The translations under genes and the position numbers were made by a program. The notes below the pieces were generated by a model. That model worked only from the letters and a program-made list of their open reading frames with translations, ran no database searches and was not told where the DNA came from. DNA of 64,000 nucleotides, from assembly GCA_019455245.1 (NCBI GenBank), contig JACFMR010000005.1:1-64000 (forward strand). The letters run 5' to 3'. The first letter of the stretch is position 1. Every line of letters begins with the position of its first letter. Source of the DNA: Opitutaceae bacterium (GTDB lineage Bacteria > Verrucomicrobiota > Verrucomicrobiia > Opitutales > Opitutaceae). Positions 35,291 through 46,798 of the stretch are shown one piece after another.

Positions 35291-37693
35291 TCAGCCCGCG
35301 GCCTCCGTCACCGTCCACATCTGCCGGCCGGTGACCCGGTGCGGTTTTATGCCCGGCAGGTGCACCTCCGCGGTCACGCCACGCGGCAGGTCCAGCGTGA
35401 CCTCGATGGCGTCGCCGTGGCGTTGCCACGCACTGGTGATCGCGCCCCGCGACGTCGGTACGGTGCAGCCGCCGTGTTCGCCGTGAAAAACCGGCGCGAA
35501 CCGCACCGTTTTCCATGCCGGGGCCGTTTGTCGTACGCCACCGACGATCTGCATCAGGTGAAACAGCGGATGCGCCGACCATGCGTGTGAACGGCTCGCG
35601 GCAAAGGCGCCGGATTCGCCGAAAATCTCAAACGTGGAACCGTAGGCGCACATCGGTTCCCAACGCGGGCGCAGGTGCGTCAGCACGGCGGCGCCGTGGC
35701 CGCGCTCCGCCAGCACGGCATACACGTAGGTGATCCAGTAGGCGCTGGGCCGGGCGCGGTGGCCGGATTCGTCGCGCAGGTAATCGAGGAGAAATCGTTC
35801 CATCGTCGGCGCAGCGGCCGGGGCCAAACCGGCCATGAGCGCGAGCGTCTGCGCGTGCGGCGAGGTGCCGGTCACGATGCGGCCGCGCCGGTCGATGCCG
35901 TCACGCAGCAGGCCGCGCTCGTTGAGCAGGGGGCGCAGGTTTTTCCGCAAACGCGCTGCCCAGCGGGCGCATTTCGTGGCCTCGGTGGCGTCGCGGGTCA
36001 GCCGGTGCAGGTCCGCCAGGCGTTCCAGCGCGAGCAGCAGCCAGAGATTGTAGACCGTGGGCGCGCCGTCCTTGAACAGGTCGGTCCAGTCGAGAAACAG
36101 CCAGTAGCGCGGATCGTATTCGACCAGGCCGTGCGGTCCGGTGTGGCGGGCGAAATACTCCAGCGCCCGCGCGATCACGGGCCGCTGCTCCTTGAACGGC
36201 GTGAGATCGCCGGTCTGCCAGTAATAATCCCACTGCGTGATGATCCAGATCAGCGTGAAGTCGGGCAGCACGCAGTTGTGCGCCATCGTGGGCGCGTGGC
36301 CGTAGGTCACGCCGTCGGCCGTGGTCTGCGCGCCGATCTGGCGGATGCCGCGCGCGAACAGCCGCGGATCGCCGCTGAGGTGAAACGTGTTCCAGGCCTG
36401 CACGCGCGCATCGCCCCACCACTGCGCCTGCTCGCGCCACGGCGTGTCGACGTAGGCGTCGAGCATGCAGTTCTGCTGCGACCACGCGCAGGTTTCCCAG
36501 ATGCGCTCCAGGACGGCGTCGGAACTGCGGAACGCGCCCTTGCGTTCCACCGGGTAGCCCGTGCGGTGCAGGTGCAACGCGATATGCAGCGGCCCGGTGC
36601 TGTGGCGCACCGTGAGCATCGCGTAGCGAAAACCGAACGGGTGATAATAACGGTGGGTGGTGCGACCGGCCCGGCAGACGAGCCGCGTGCTGCACGTCAC
36701 CCGGCTGCTGTCGGGAAACTGCATGCGCGGCTCCAGCCGGACGAAGTCGACATCCTCCACGTAAACGATGTCGATGGTCTCGCCGCCGCGAGCGCCGCCA
36801 ACCTGCACGGCATAGCTGCCGACGACCGGCCGGCCCGTGTCGATCAGGTAGCTGCGAAATTTGTTTTCGCCGGTGGCCGGCACGTCGAGTCCGGCCGCCT
36901 CCAATCCCACCGGCACCCGCGGATCCGGCGCGCCGTCGAGCGCGGCCGCGGTCCCGGCCGCGCGGTGCGTGTGGTCCTCTTCCTGGCGCAGCAGATAGAC
37001 GTTGCGGGTGTCGGTCCAGCCCGGCTGGCAATCGCCCTCGCCGATGCCGATCACGCGCCCGGGCCGGCCGGCCTCCTCGAACAGTTGCGGGATGCCGCGC
37101 GGTTCCATCCCGGTCCACGGCAGGTTGCCCTGTGGCCACAGCACGGGCGACCGCCAGTCGCGGTCGTCGCAATCGACATCCATCCAGTCCGCAAGGCCGG
37201 CGCGGGCGTCGTAGTGCTCCTGGGCGAACATCTGGTGGCTGTTTTGCACGGTGTCGCGCCGGATGCCCGGTTGCGGCCGGCATTTCCAGGTGGCGTCGGT
37301 CTGCAAGCGCGTGCGGCCCCAGCGGGCGTGCACCAACAGGCCGGCATAGCTTTCGCTGCGGTACTGGAAATTGCTCAGACCCGGATGATGCGCACGCACC
37401 GCCAGCACGTTGCGCCCGGGCACGAGCCAGCGCGCCACGTCGATCTCGTCGTAGGGCCAGTGCGATTGGAAACCGCGGGCGGGACCGCGCGTCACAAACG
37501 CGCCGTTGAGATAAAGCTGATACGACTGGTCGGCCGTGATGAACAGCGGCGCACGCCGGGGCACGTGGTCCAGCACAAATTCGCGCCGGAACAACACGTA
37601 GGCGTTGTGCAGGTCCCAGCGGTGATCGTGGGGCCAGATCCAGGAGGCCGAACCAAAGGGAGTGGTGGCCGGACGGGCGGATTTGTTATTCAT
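35291..37693 (-). CDS. Alpha-L-rhamnosidase-like glycoside hydrolase (GH78 fold)
   Basis: An 800-residue protein without an obvious signal peptide. An N-terminal beta-domain (FITADQSYQLYLNGAFVTRG) precedes an accessory jelly roll and an (alpha/alpha)6 catalytic domain with CMLDAYVDTPWREQAQWWGD, where GH78 enzymes carry the catalytic acidic residues, and YDPRYWLFLDWTDLFKDGAP. It should release terminal alpha-L-rhamnose or a related sugar; specificity is not evident. It follows marC with 6 bases between them. Confidence 0.8.
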   Translation of the reverse strand: MNNKSARPATTPFGSASWIWPHDHRWDLHNAYVLFRREFVLDHVPRRAPLFITADQSYQLYLNGAFVTRGPARGFQSHWPYDEIDVARWLVPGRNVLAVRAHHPGLSNFQYRSESYAGLLVHARWGRTRLQTDATWKCRPQPGIRRDTVQNSHQMFAQEHYDARAGLADWMDVDCDDRDWRSPVLWPQGNLPWTGMEPRGIPQLFEEAGRPGRVIGIGEGDCQPGWTDTRNVYLLRQEEDHTHRAAGTAAALDGAPDPRVPVGLEAAGLDVPATGENKFRSYLIDTGRPVVGSYAVQVGGARGGETIDIVYVEDVDFVRLEPRMQFPDSSRVTCSTRLVCRAGRTTHRYYHPFGFRYAMLTVRHSTGPLHIALHLHRTGYPVERKGAFRSSDAVLERIWETCAWSQQNCMLDAYVDTPWREQAQWWGDARVQAWNTFHLSGDPRLFARGIRQIGAQTTADGVTYGHAPTMAHNCVLPDFTLIWIITQWDYYWQTGDLTPFKEQRPVIARALEYFARHTGPHGLVEYDPRYWLFLDWTDLFKDGAPTVYNLWLLLALERLADLHRLTRDATEATKCARWAARLRKNLRPLLNERGLLRDGIDRRGRIVTGTSPHAQTLALMAGLAPAAAPTMERFLLDYLRDESGHRARPSAYWITYVYAVLAERGHGAAVLTHLRPRWEPMCAYGSTFEIFGESGAFAASRSHAWSAHPLFHLMQIVGGVRQTAPAWKTVRFAPVFHGEHGGCTVPTSRGAITSAWQRHGDAIEVTLDLPRGVTAEVHLPGIKPHRVTGRQMWTVTEAAG

Positions 37694-37699
37694 GCAAAA

Positions 37700-38374
37700 T
37701 CAGGGGCCGGCCACGGCGTCGCGGATCGCGCGCAGCACCGCGGGATCGGTGGCGATGCCGAGCACGCCGTTCACGACAAACTGGATGCCGATGCACAGGA
37801 TCAGGAAGCCCATGATCTTGGTCAGCGCGTTCATGCCGGTCTGGCCGACCACCCGCACCACCCGGCCCGACAGACGCAGCGTGATATAAACCAGCACCGC
37901 CACGGTCAGGATGCCCAAAATGATGGCCAGGTAATCCGTCCAGCCACGGGCGAGGGAGGTGAAACCGATCGTCACCGCGATCGCGCCCGGGCCGCTGAGA
38001 ATCGGCATCGCCAGCGGGGAGAAGGCAATGTCGGTCTTGGCGCGGGCGGCGGCGTCCGCCGCCGTCTCTGCCGCCCGTGGGGCGGACATCAGCATGCCCG
38101 AGCCGATGCCCGCGACCAGCAGGCCACCGGCGATGCGCAGGCCGGGAATCGAGATGCCGAAGAAACCCATGATGAATGTGCCGCCCACCAGGAAGCAGAC
38201 AAGGATTACGATCATGTAGACGCAGGCCATGAGCAGCTGCCGGTTGCGCCGGGCCGGGGTGTCACCCTCGGTCAGCGCCAGAAAGGTCGGCGCGATGGCC
38301 AGCGGATTGATCAACGGCAGCAGCGCGATCACGGTGCCGAGCACGAGTTCCCAAAAGTGGCCGAGCGGAGTCAT
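37700..38374 (-). CDS. MarC family integral membrane protein
   Basis: A 224-residue protein with six hydrophobic helices. Characteristic segments: LLPLINPLAIAPTFLALT at the start, PLAMPILSGPGAIAVTIGF in the middle, and the final MNALTKIMGFLILCIGIQFV. The role of the UPF0056/MarC family is unresolved; transport is assumed. It lies between dus (57-base gap) and the GH78 gene. Confidence 0.93.
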   Translation of the reverse strand: MTPLGHFWELVLGTVIALLPLINPLAIAPTFLALTEGDTPARRNRQLLMACVYMIVILVCFLVGGTFIMGFFGISIPGLRIAGGLLVAGIGSGMLMSAPRAAETAADAAARAKTDIAFSPLAMPILSGPGAIAVTIGFTSLARGWTDYLAIILGILTVAVLVYITLRLSGRVVRVVGQTGMNALTKIMGFLILCIGIQFVVNGVLGIATDPAVLRAIRDAVAGP

Positions 38375-38431
38375 CGGGGTGTGGTGCGGATGGTGGGCGA
38401 GGGAAGGCGGCCGTGTAAAGACCGGCGCGGC

Positions 38432-39544
38432 CTACCACACATCGACCGGCCCCTTGGGCACCGGGATGGCGTTGCGCTGCAGCGCGGGCGTATCGGTTTC
38501 ATCCTGCATGAACGAGGCCTGCATCGGCGCGGGCTGGAAGCGCGGCAGCAGTTCGCCCTGCTCGTCGCAAAACTGCGCTCGCCACCTGAGGTACTCCTCC
38601 ACCGCCGCGTCGAAATCGGCCCGAGAGGTGATGGTGATGATGCGTTGCTTGAAGGTCTTGGCCGGGCCGAAGCGTTTCGCATACCACGGCGCGACCTTGC
38701 GGAAAAGCCGCGCGCCGTGTTCCTCGCCGTAGAATTCGCAGTAGCGCTCGAAATGCCGGCGCAGCACGCGCATCCGCTCGGCAAAGGTGGGCTCGGCCGG
38801 CAGCTCGCCTGTGGCGAGAAAGTGCGCGGTGCGCCGAAAAATCCACGGATCGTAAAATGCGCCGCGACCGATGCTCACGCCCGCGCAGCCGGTTTCGTCG
38901 AGCATGTGTTTGGCCGCCTCCGGCGTGGTCACATCGCCGTTGCCGATGACCGGGATCGCCCGCACGGCCTGCACGACCGCCCGGATGCCCGCAAGATTCA
39001 CCCGGCCGGCGAAGCCCTGCGCGCGGGTGCGCCCGTGCACAAAGACCGCGGCCACCCCGGCATCCTCCAGCACGCGGGCGAGGTCGGGCGCGGTCAGGTT
39101 GTCGTCGTCCCAGCCGAGCCGCATCTTGGCCGTCACGGGAATCTTCACGGCCCCGACCATGCCGCGCACGAGCGCCGCGGTGCGGCCGAGTTCGGTCATC
39201 ATGGCCGCGCCGCCGCCGATGCCCACGACCTTGCGCACCGGGCAGCCCATGTTGATGTCCACCGATTGCGTCCCCAGTTCCTCGCACCGGATCGCGGCGT
39301 CGCGCATCTCCTCCGGCACGCTGCCAAACAACTGGATGGCCAACGGCCGGTCTTCCGGTGCGGAGGCGACCAGCTTGAGCGCGGTGCGGTTGCCCTCGAG
39401 CAGCGAGCGGGCGTTGACCAGATCGGTCGTGGCCCAGCCCAGCCCGCCGATCTCGCGCAGCGTGAGCCGGAAGGGCAGGTTGGTATAACCCGCCAGCGGT
39501 GAGAGAAACAGGTTGGTCGTCAGTTCGTGGGAGCCGATGCGCAT
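38432..39544 (-). CDS. dusB: tRNA-dihydrouridine synthase
   Basis: A 370-residue FMN enzyme that reduces specific uridines in tRNA. LSPLAGYTNLPFRLTLREIG at the N-terminus, the catalytic Cys in VDINMGCPVRKV, KMRLGWDD, VHGRTRAQGF, VIGNGDVTTPEAAKHM and GVSIGRGAFYDPWIF are all present. The long C-terminal part is helical, as expected. The DusB assignment among Dus types is by overall similarity and less certain. Confidence 0.94.
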   Translation of the reverse strand: MRIGSHELTTNLFLSPLAGYTNLPFRLTLREIGGLGWATTDLVNARSLLEGNRTALKLVASAPEDRPLAIQLFGSVPEEMRDAAIRCEELGTQSVDINMGCPVRKVVGIGGGAAMMTELGRTAALVRGMVGAVKIPVTAKMRLGWDDDNLTAPDLARVLEDAGVAAVFVHGRTRAQGFAGRVNLAGIRAVVQAVRAIPVIGNGDVTTPEAAKHMLDETGCAGVSIGRGAFYDPWIFRRTAHFLATGELPAEPTFAERMRVLRRHFERYCEFYGEEHGARLFRKVAPWYAKRFGPAKTFKQRIITITSRADFDAAVEEYLRWRAQFCDEQGELLPRFQPAPMQASFMQDETDTPALQRNAIPVPKGPVDVW

Positions 39545-39562
39545 CGCGAATCCCCCAGCCGC

Positions 39563-40714
39563 TCAATGCGCCGCGAGGGCGGACTTCATCCGTTGCAGCG
39601 CGGTCTCCAGTGTGGCGCGCGGGCAGCCGAAATTGAGCCGGACATAGTGTCCCTTGGGCGCGCCGAAGAAGGCACCGTCGCTCAGGCCGACGCCGTGGGC
39701 CTCGAAATGCGCGACTGGGTCGGGCAGGTTCAGTTCGCGCACGTTGAGCCAGGCGAGGTAGGTGGCCTCGATCGGTGCCTCGACGCTCACGCCGGGCAGC
39801 TCGCGGCGGACGAATTCCAGCAGAAAGTCGCGGTTGCCGCGCAGGATGGCGAGCAGGGCCTGCCGCCACGGTTCGCCGTCGCGGTAGGCGGCTTCGCAGG
39901 CGGTGTAACCGAGCGCGGTGACCTCCGCGACCACGCCGGCGGTCGCGCGGACGAACTGCCGGCGCAACTGGGTGTCGGGGATGATCGCAAGCGAGGTGCC
40001 GAGGCCGGGCACGTTGTAGGTTTTGCTCGGGGCCATCAGGGTGAGGCTGCGGCGGGCGACCTCGGGGCCGAGCAGCGCGGCCGGGATGTGCGGCAGATCG
40101 TCGAGGATGAGGTCGCAGTGGATCTCGTCGCTGCACAGCACGAGGTCGTGCCGCGCGCAGAACGCGGCGATTTTTTCCAGCTCGTCGCGCCGCCACACGC
40201 GCGCGACGGGATTGTGCGGATTGCAGAGCAGAAACAGTTTGGTGCGCGGGGTGACGGCGGCTTCGAGGGCGGCCCAGTCAATCTCCCAGCGCCCGGCCTC
40301 GAGGCGCAGGTTGACGGGCACGGCCACGCGGCCGCTGTTGGCCGGGGCGGTCATGAACGGCGGGTAAATCGGGGCCAGCGTGAGCACTTCTTCGCCGGGT
40401 TGCGCGAAGGCCTGCGCGGTGATGTTGAGTCCGCAGACCAAGCCCGGCAGCCACACGATCCAGGCGGGATCAATGGTCCAGCCGTAGCGGGCTTGCAGGG
40501 CGTCGACCACGGCTGCGACGGTGGAGGCGGTGGGCCGGGCGTAGCCGAAGATGCCGTGATCCACGCGCCGGTGCAGGGCGGCGATGACCGCGGGCGGGGC
40601 GGTGAAATCCATGTCGGCCACCCACAGCGGCAGGATGTCGCGGCCGGCGTATTTCTGCCATTTCTGGGAGTCGGTGCCCGCGCGGTCGGGGGACGTGTCG
40701 AAATCAAAGTTCAT
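39563..40714 (-). CDS. patB: PLP-dependent aminotransferase, MalY/PatB type
   Basis: A 383-residue fold-type I enzyme. LPLWVADMDFTAPPAVIAAL at the N-terminus is diagnostic for MalY/PatB C-S lyases. LLCNPHNPVARVW is the substrate/PLP Asn region, CSDEIHCDLIL carries the PLP Asp, and the Schiff-base lysine is in APSKTYNVPGLGTS. Cystathionine beta-lyase activity is the family norm. The ATG 40714 is used; starts further upstream overlap unrelated sequence. The dus gene follows after 18 bases. Confidence 0.93.
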   Translation of the reverse strand: MNFDFDTSPDRAGTDSQKWQKYAGRDILPLWVADMDFTAPPAVIAALHRRVDHGIFGYARPTASTVAAVVDALQARYGWTIDPAWIVWLPGLVCGLNITAQAFAQPGEEVLTLAPIYPPFMTAPANSGRVAVPVNLRLEAGRWEIDWAALEAAVTPRTKLFLLCNPHNPVARVWRRDELEKIAAFCARHDLVLCSDEIHCDLILDDLPHIPAALLGPEVARRSLTLMAPSKTYNVPGLGTSLAIIPDTQLRRQFVRATAGVVAEVTALGYTACEAAYRDGEPWRQALLAILRGNRDFLLEFVRRELPGVSVEAPIEATYLAWLNVRELNLPDPVAHFEAHGVGLSDGAFFGAPKGHYVRLNFGCPRATLETALQRMKSALAAH

Positions 40715-40788
40715 GCGCTTGGACCAACACTCAACCATGCCGGCCGGAGCTCGGCACGGTTTTTCTCCGGCATAACCGGAGCGCAGGC

Positions 40789-43317
<2,529 letters not shown>

Positions 43318-43478
43318 GTGGTGGCAGGTTGTCGTGGCGTGGTGCCCGGGCCAATCACAATGCGCCTGATGGCAGTCGGCTGTCCGCTGCCAGTGGCGCA
43401 CACGGGACTGTGGGAAAATTTTTCCCGGCGGGGTTTCCCACCTTGGGTCTTATCGTCACGCGCCAAGCAAAGCGTGCT

Positions 43479-43494
43479 TTGCAATGCATTGTAA
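43479..43494. promoter_or_regulatory. Near-palindrome upstream of the hsp20 genes
   Basis: TTGCAATGCATTGTAA matches its reverse complement at 14 of 16 positions and lies about 90 bases before the first hsp20 start. It could be an operator. No CIRCE element (TTAGCACTC-N9-GAGTGCTAA) and no convincing heat-shock promoter was found in the 268-base gap. Confidence 0.3.
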
Positions 43495-43585
43495 ACCAAA
43501 TCCTAACGGGTTTTTTCGCGGCGGCACGCGGCATGCAACAGTGGTGGCATCAACCACAACCCATCCAACCAAGGAGGAAAACATC

Positions 43586-44035
43586 ATGAGAATCGTCCGC
43601 TACCATCAGCCCAACATCCGCGGTCTGTCGCCCGTGCCCGGCAGCTTCGCCCGCTCGCCGTGGGCCGGCCTGGAGCAGGAGATCGACCGCCTGTTCACAT
43701 CCACCCTCAGCGATTTCGCCGGCGTGCCCTCCACGCACTTCCCGGTCGATATCTATGAGGACAAGGACAGCACCTACGTCCGGGCCGAGCTGCCCGGGGT
43801 CAACCGCGACGACATTCACGTCGAGATGGTTGACGGCTACCTGACGCTCAACGCCACCCGCAAGAGCAAGGACGGCGAGCGCGAGCAGTCGTTCTCGTTC
43901 AGTCGCTCGGTGAGCATCCCTGAGAGCGTGGAGACCGACAAGGTCGCCGCCGCCTACGAAAACGGCATCCTCACCGTCACGCTGCCGAAGCGCGAGGAGG
44001 CCAAGCCCCGGAAAATCTCCGTGGCCGTCAAGTAA
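43586..44035 (+). CDS. Hsp20 small heat shock protein (first of two)
   Basis: A 149-residue ATP-independent holdase. The alpha-crystallin domain covers roughly 45-149: FPVDIYEDKDSTYVRAELPG, the GVNRDDIHVEMVDGYLTLNA strand, and AAYENGILTVTLPKREE with the conserved G(I/V)LTVTLPK end. A good Shine-Dalgarno sequence (AAGGAGG at 43571-43577) stands 8 bases before the ATG, one of the clearest in the window. The second hsp20 gene follows after 36 bases. Confidence 0.96.
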   Translation: MRIVRYHQPNIRGLSPVPGSFARSPWAGLEQEIDRLFTSTLSDFAGVPSTHFPVDIYEDKDSTYVRAELPGVNRDDIHVEMVDGYLTLNATRKSKDGEREQSFSFSRSVSIPESVETDKVAAAYENGILTVTLPKREEAKPRKISVAVK

Positions 44036-44071
44036 CCCGCTCCGTCAACCCGCAATCTGGAGGAAACCATC

Positions 44072-44473
44072 ATGTCCCTGTTCAACACCCTCATCCCCTC
44101 GCTCACCCGCGCTCCGGCGCGCGGAGAAAATACCGGCACCGCCGGCGCTCCCGTGCAAAAGCCGATTTATGAGGTGCACGAGACCAAGGAGGCCTACGGA
44201 GTGACCGCCTATCTGCCCGGCGTGGCCAAGGAAGGCTTGGAAATCACGGCCGATGCCGCGGAGATCCGCATCACCGGCCGCCGCGCCTGGAGCCAGCCTG
44301 ACGGCTGGACCTCGCTCTACCGCGAGTCGCCCGACGCGTCCTACGAGCTGGTGCTCACGCACGACAACGCCATCGACGCCGACAAGATCGCGGCCGAGCT
44401 GCGCGACGGTGTGCTGCGCCTCTCCCTGCCGAAAGCCGAGGCGATCAAGCCCCGCAAGATCAGCGTGGACTGA
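44072..44473 (+). CDS. Hsp20 small heat shock protein (second of two)
   Basis: A 133-residue, more divergent alpha-crystallin protein: PIYEVHETKEAYGVTAYLPG, then LEITADAAEIRITGRRAW, and ELRDGVLRLSLPKAEAIKPR. TGGAGG precedes the ATG by 8 bases. It shares the end motif KPRKIS(V) with the first copy, consistent with an old tandem duplication, and the pair probably forms mixed oligomers. A terminator follows. Confidence 0.94.
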   Translation: MSLFNTLIPSLTRAPARGENTGTAGAPVQKPIYEVHETKEAYGVTAYLPGVAKEGLEITADAAEIRITGRRAWSQPDGWTSLYRESPDASYELVLTHDNAIDADKIAAELRDGVLRLSLPKAEAIKPRKISVD

Positions 44474-44498
44474 TCCCGACCGCGGTTTCAGGTTTCAA

Positions 44499-44528
44499 GG
44501 CCGGGCGTGCGAGCGCCCGGCCTTTTTT
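44499..44528 (+). terminator. Rho-independent terminator after the hsp20 pair
   Basis: GGCCGGGCG (44499-44507) pairs with CGCCCGGCC (44514-44522), 6-base loop, followed by TTTTTT. Confidence 0.93.
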
Positions 44529-44592
44529 GTGGTCCGACCGCCGGCGGGTTTCGACTCGCGCGGCGGGTGCGTCTTGTTACGGTTTGGCCCAC

Positions 44593-45231
44593 ATGCCCGA
44601 CCCCGCGCTGTTGCCCTTCATCCTGTTTTTCGGGTTCCTGCTCATGTTCGGGGCCATCCTGAGGTTTGCCGCCATCTCGGCGCGCAAGGCGGAGGAAAAC
44701 ATGCTGCGCCTCGCCGGCGATCTCGGACTGACCGCCCAGCCCGCCCCTCGTAAATGGATTTTTCGCGGTTTCCCCGGGGCCGCGGGCGTCATCCGCGGCA
44801 AACCGGTGAAGCTCTACAATTTCACCACCGGTTCCGGCAAATCCCGCGTGACGTGGGCGGCGGTCGCGGTGACATCTGCCGCCACGGGCGGCTTGAAATT
44901 CAAGCTGTCGCGGCAGGGGCTCGGCACGAAGGTCATGGAGCTGTTCGGCACCAAGGAGGTGCAGGTGGGCGATCCGCAGTTCGACCGCGAGTGGTTCATC
45001 CAGACCAACCAACCGGAATTTTTCGCCGCCGCGCTGCTGCCGGAGATTCAGCAAAAGATCCTGCCGCTGCGCGGCAAATGGGAGCTGGCGGACAACGTGC
45101 TGGTTTACGTGGAACAGGGCACGTTTGCGGACAACCACCGGTGCGCGCGCTTCGCGACCGCCGTTGGGGCGGCGTGTGATCTGGCCGACATCGCGGAGGT
45201 GTTTGCCCGACAGCAAACCCGCAACGCATGA
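44593..45231 (+). CDS. Membrane-anchored protein of unknown function
   Basis: A 212-residue protein with one N-terminal helix (LLPFILFFGFLLMFGAILRF) followed by a soluble domain with beta character (RKWIFRGFPGAAGVIRGKPV, VEQGTFADNHRCARFATAVG). No family recognised with confidence; the layout resembles small DUF3137-type proteins. The stop overlaps the next gene by 4 bases (ATGA). Confidence 0.7.
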   Translation: MPDPALLPFILFFGFLLMFGAILRFAAISARKAEENMLRLAGDLGLTAQPAPRKWIFRGFPGAAGVIRGKPVKLYNFTTGSGKSRVTWAAVAVTSAATGGLKFKLSRQGLGTKVMELFGTKEVQVGDPQFDREWFIQTNQPEFFAAALLPEIQQKILPLRGKWELADNVLVYVEQGTFADNHRCARFATAVGAACDLADIAEVFARQQTRNA

Positions 45232-45665
45232 GCGCGCCCGCCACAATTTCCGGCCCCGTGCTGCTGTTCGACGGCACTTGCGGCCTGTGCAACCGCTGCG
45301 TGCGGCTGCTGTTGCGGCTCGACCGCCGCGGGCGGCTGCGGTTCGCGCCGCTGCAGGGCCCGTCGGCCCAAGCGTATCTGCGCCGGCAGGGTTTGCCGAC
45401 GGAGGATTTCGATTCGCTGATTTTCGTGCCCGACTGGTCGCGACCCGACCAAGGCGGACCGCTGCGCCGCACCGACGGCGTGGTGGCGGCCTTGCGCGCC
45501 GGCGGCGGCTTCGGCGCGTGGTGCGGCGCGGTGCTGGGCTGGATCCCCGCCGGCTGGCGCGACGCGGGCTACAAGGTCATCGCCCGCTGGCGTTACCGCC
45601 TGTGGGGCGAATGGCGGCCGCGGCCGCTGCCCCGCGCGGAGTGGGCGGCGCGGTTTTTCGAGTGA
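45228..45665 (+). CDS. DCC-family thiol-disulfide oxidoreductase (DUF393)
   Basis: A 145-residue protein opening with the family motif VLLFDGTCGLCNRCVRLLLR, where DxxCxxC gives the name. The rest (RFAPLQGPSAQAYLRRQGLP, RTDGVVAALRAGG) fits. Redox function is predicted, substrate unknown. Translation is probably coupled to the upstream membrane protein; convergent with terC, 6 bases apart. Confidence 0.9.
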   Translation: MSAPATISGPVLLFDGTCGLCNRCVRLLLRLDRRGRLRFAPLQGPSAQAYLRRQGLPTEDFDSLIFVPDWSRPDQGGPLRRTDGVVAALRAGGGFGAWCGAVLGWIPAGWRDAGYKVIARWRYRLWGEWRPRPLPRAEWAARFFE

Positions 45666-45671
45666 GCGCGC

Positions 45672-46616
45672 TCAGGGTTTCGTCCGCTCTTTGATCAGCA
45701 GCGACATCAGGATGGAAGTCGCGAGCACACCGCCGATGACGCCGAGCGAGGCGCCGATGGAAACATCCACCCAATGCTCGATGAGCATTTTCACGCCGAT
45801 GAAGGTGAGAATCACCGCGAGCCCGATCTTCAGGTAGCGGAAGATCTGCATGACGCCGTTGAGCGCGAAATAGAGCGAGCGCAGCCCGAGGATGGCAAAG
45901 ATGTTGGACGTGAGCGCGATGAATCCGTCGCGGGTGATGGCCAGCACCGCGGGCAACGAGTCGAGGGCAAAGACCAGGTCGGTGGTCTCCACGACGATGA
46001 GCACGATGAACAGCGGCGTGGCCAGCCGCCGGCCGCCCTCCACGATGAAGAACCGCCCCCCGTGCATTTTGTCCGTGACCGGAAAGAACCGCCGGAACAG
46101 CCGCACCGCCGGGTTGTGGTTGGGATCGACGTCCACCTCGTCCTTGCCGGGCAGGGCCATCTTGATGCCGGTGTAAACGAGGAACGCGCCGAAAATGTAG
46201 AGGATCCAGTGGAACCGCGCGATCACGCTCACCCCGACGAGAATGAACACCGTGCGCATGATCACCGCGCCAAGGATGCCCCAGAACAGCACGCGGTGCT
46301 GGTAGCGCGGCGGCACCTTGAAGTAGGTGAAGACGAGGATGAAGACAAAGACGTTGTCCACGCTCAGGCAGAGCTCGACCAGATAGGCGGCGAGAAACTG
46401 GCCGCCGGCCTCGCCCCCGCGCCACCACCAGATCAGGCCGTTGAAAATCAGCGCCAGGCTGAACCACACGCTGCACCACCCGAGCGCCTCCTTCATCTTC
46501 ACCTCGTGGGCCTCGCGCTGGAACACCCCGAGGTCGAGCGCCAGCATTGCGCCGATAAACGCAAAAAACCCCGCCCAGGCCCACCAGGGCAGGCTGGACA
46601 TCGCATCTTGCATCAT
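45672..46616 (-). CDS. TerC family integral membrane protein
   Basis: A 314-residue polytopic protein. ALDLGVFQREAHEVKMKEAL, LCLSVDNVFVFILVFTYF and VVETTDLVFALDSLPAVLAI carry the conserved membrane acidic residues, and LGLRSLYFALNG is also typical. TerC proteins are linked to metal (Mn2+) export or membrane insertion during secretion. ATG 46616 is used; 46613 and 46601 are alternatives. Confidence 0.93.
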   Translation of the reverse strand: MMQDAMSSLPWWAWAGFFAFIGAMLALDLGVFQREAHEVKMKEALGWCSVWFSLALIFNGLIWWWRGGEAGGQFLAAYLVELCLSVDNVFVFILVFTYFKVPPRYQHRVLFWGILGAVIMRTVFILVGVSVIARFHWILYIFGAFLVYTGIKMALPGKDEVDVDPNHNPAVRLFRRFFPVTDKMHGGRFFIVEGGRRLATPLFIVLIVVETTDLVFALDSLPAVLAITRDGFIALTSNIFAILGLRSLYFALNGVMQIFRYLKIGLAVILTFIGVKMLIEHWVDVSIGASLGVIGGVLATSILMSLLIKERTKP

Positions 46617-46683
46617 GGCGAAGCACGTAAATATCACCATTGCACCATGCCGCTTTTCAAGCGGCAGGTTCAAGCCGTGATTC

Positions 46684-46722
46684 TGCGGTTGGAAAACGGG
46701 CCCCGTCTTCCAACCACCCGCA
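46684..46722 (-). promoter_or_regulatory. Long hairpin in the terC leader
   Basis: TGCGG(GT)TGG...CCAACC...CGCA arms with GGTTGGAAAACGGG (46687-46700) facing CCCGTCTTCCAACC (46702-46715) make a near-perfect 14-bp or longer stem about 70 bases upstream of the terC start. terC-like genes are often under the yybP-ykoY Mn2+ riboswitch; I could not see that motif's conserved core, so this is only a structured leader or a divergent-region palindrome. Confidence 0.4.
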
Positions 46723-46798
46723 GGCGTGTCCGTCCGGCAGAGCATCGGCCAATCCGCCCTTGCGGGGGAAGGCTGCAGCCGACTAATTGCTGGAGTTG

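Noticed and set aside
43318..43585. CIRCE or sigma-32 promoter upstream of hsp20
   Set aside because: No TTAGCACTC-N9-GAGTGCTAA and no convincing heat-shock promoter; only a weak palindrome at 43479-43494.
46617..46798. yybP-ykoY manganese riboswitch before terC
   Set aside because: A stem is present but I could not find the conserved loop sequences, so I do not call the riboswitch.
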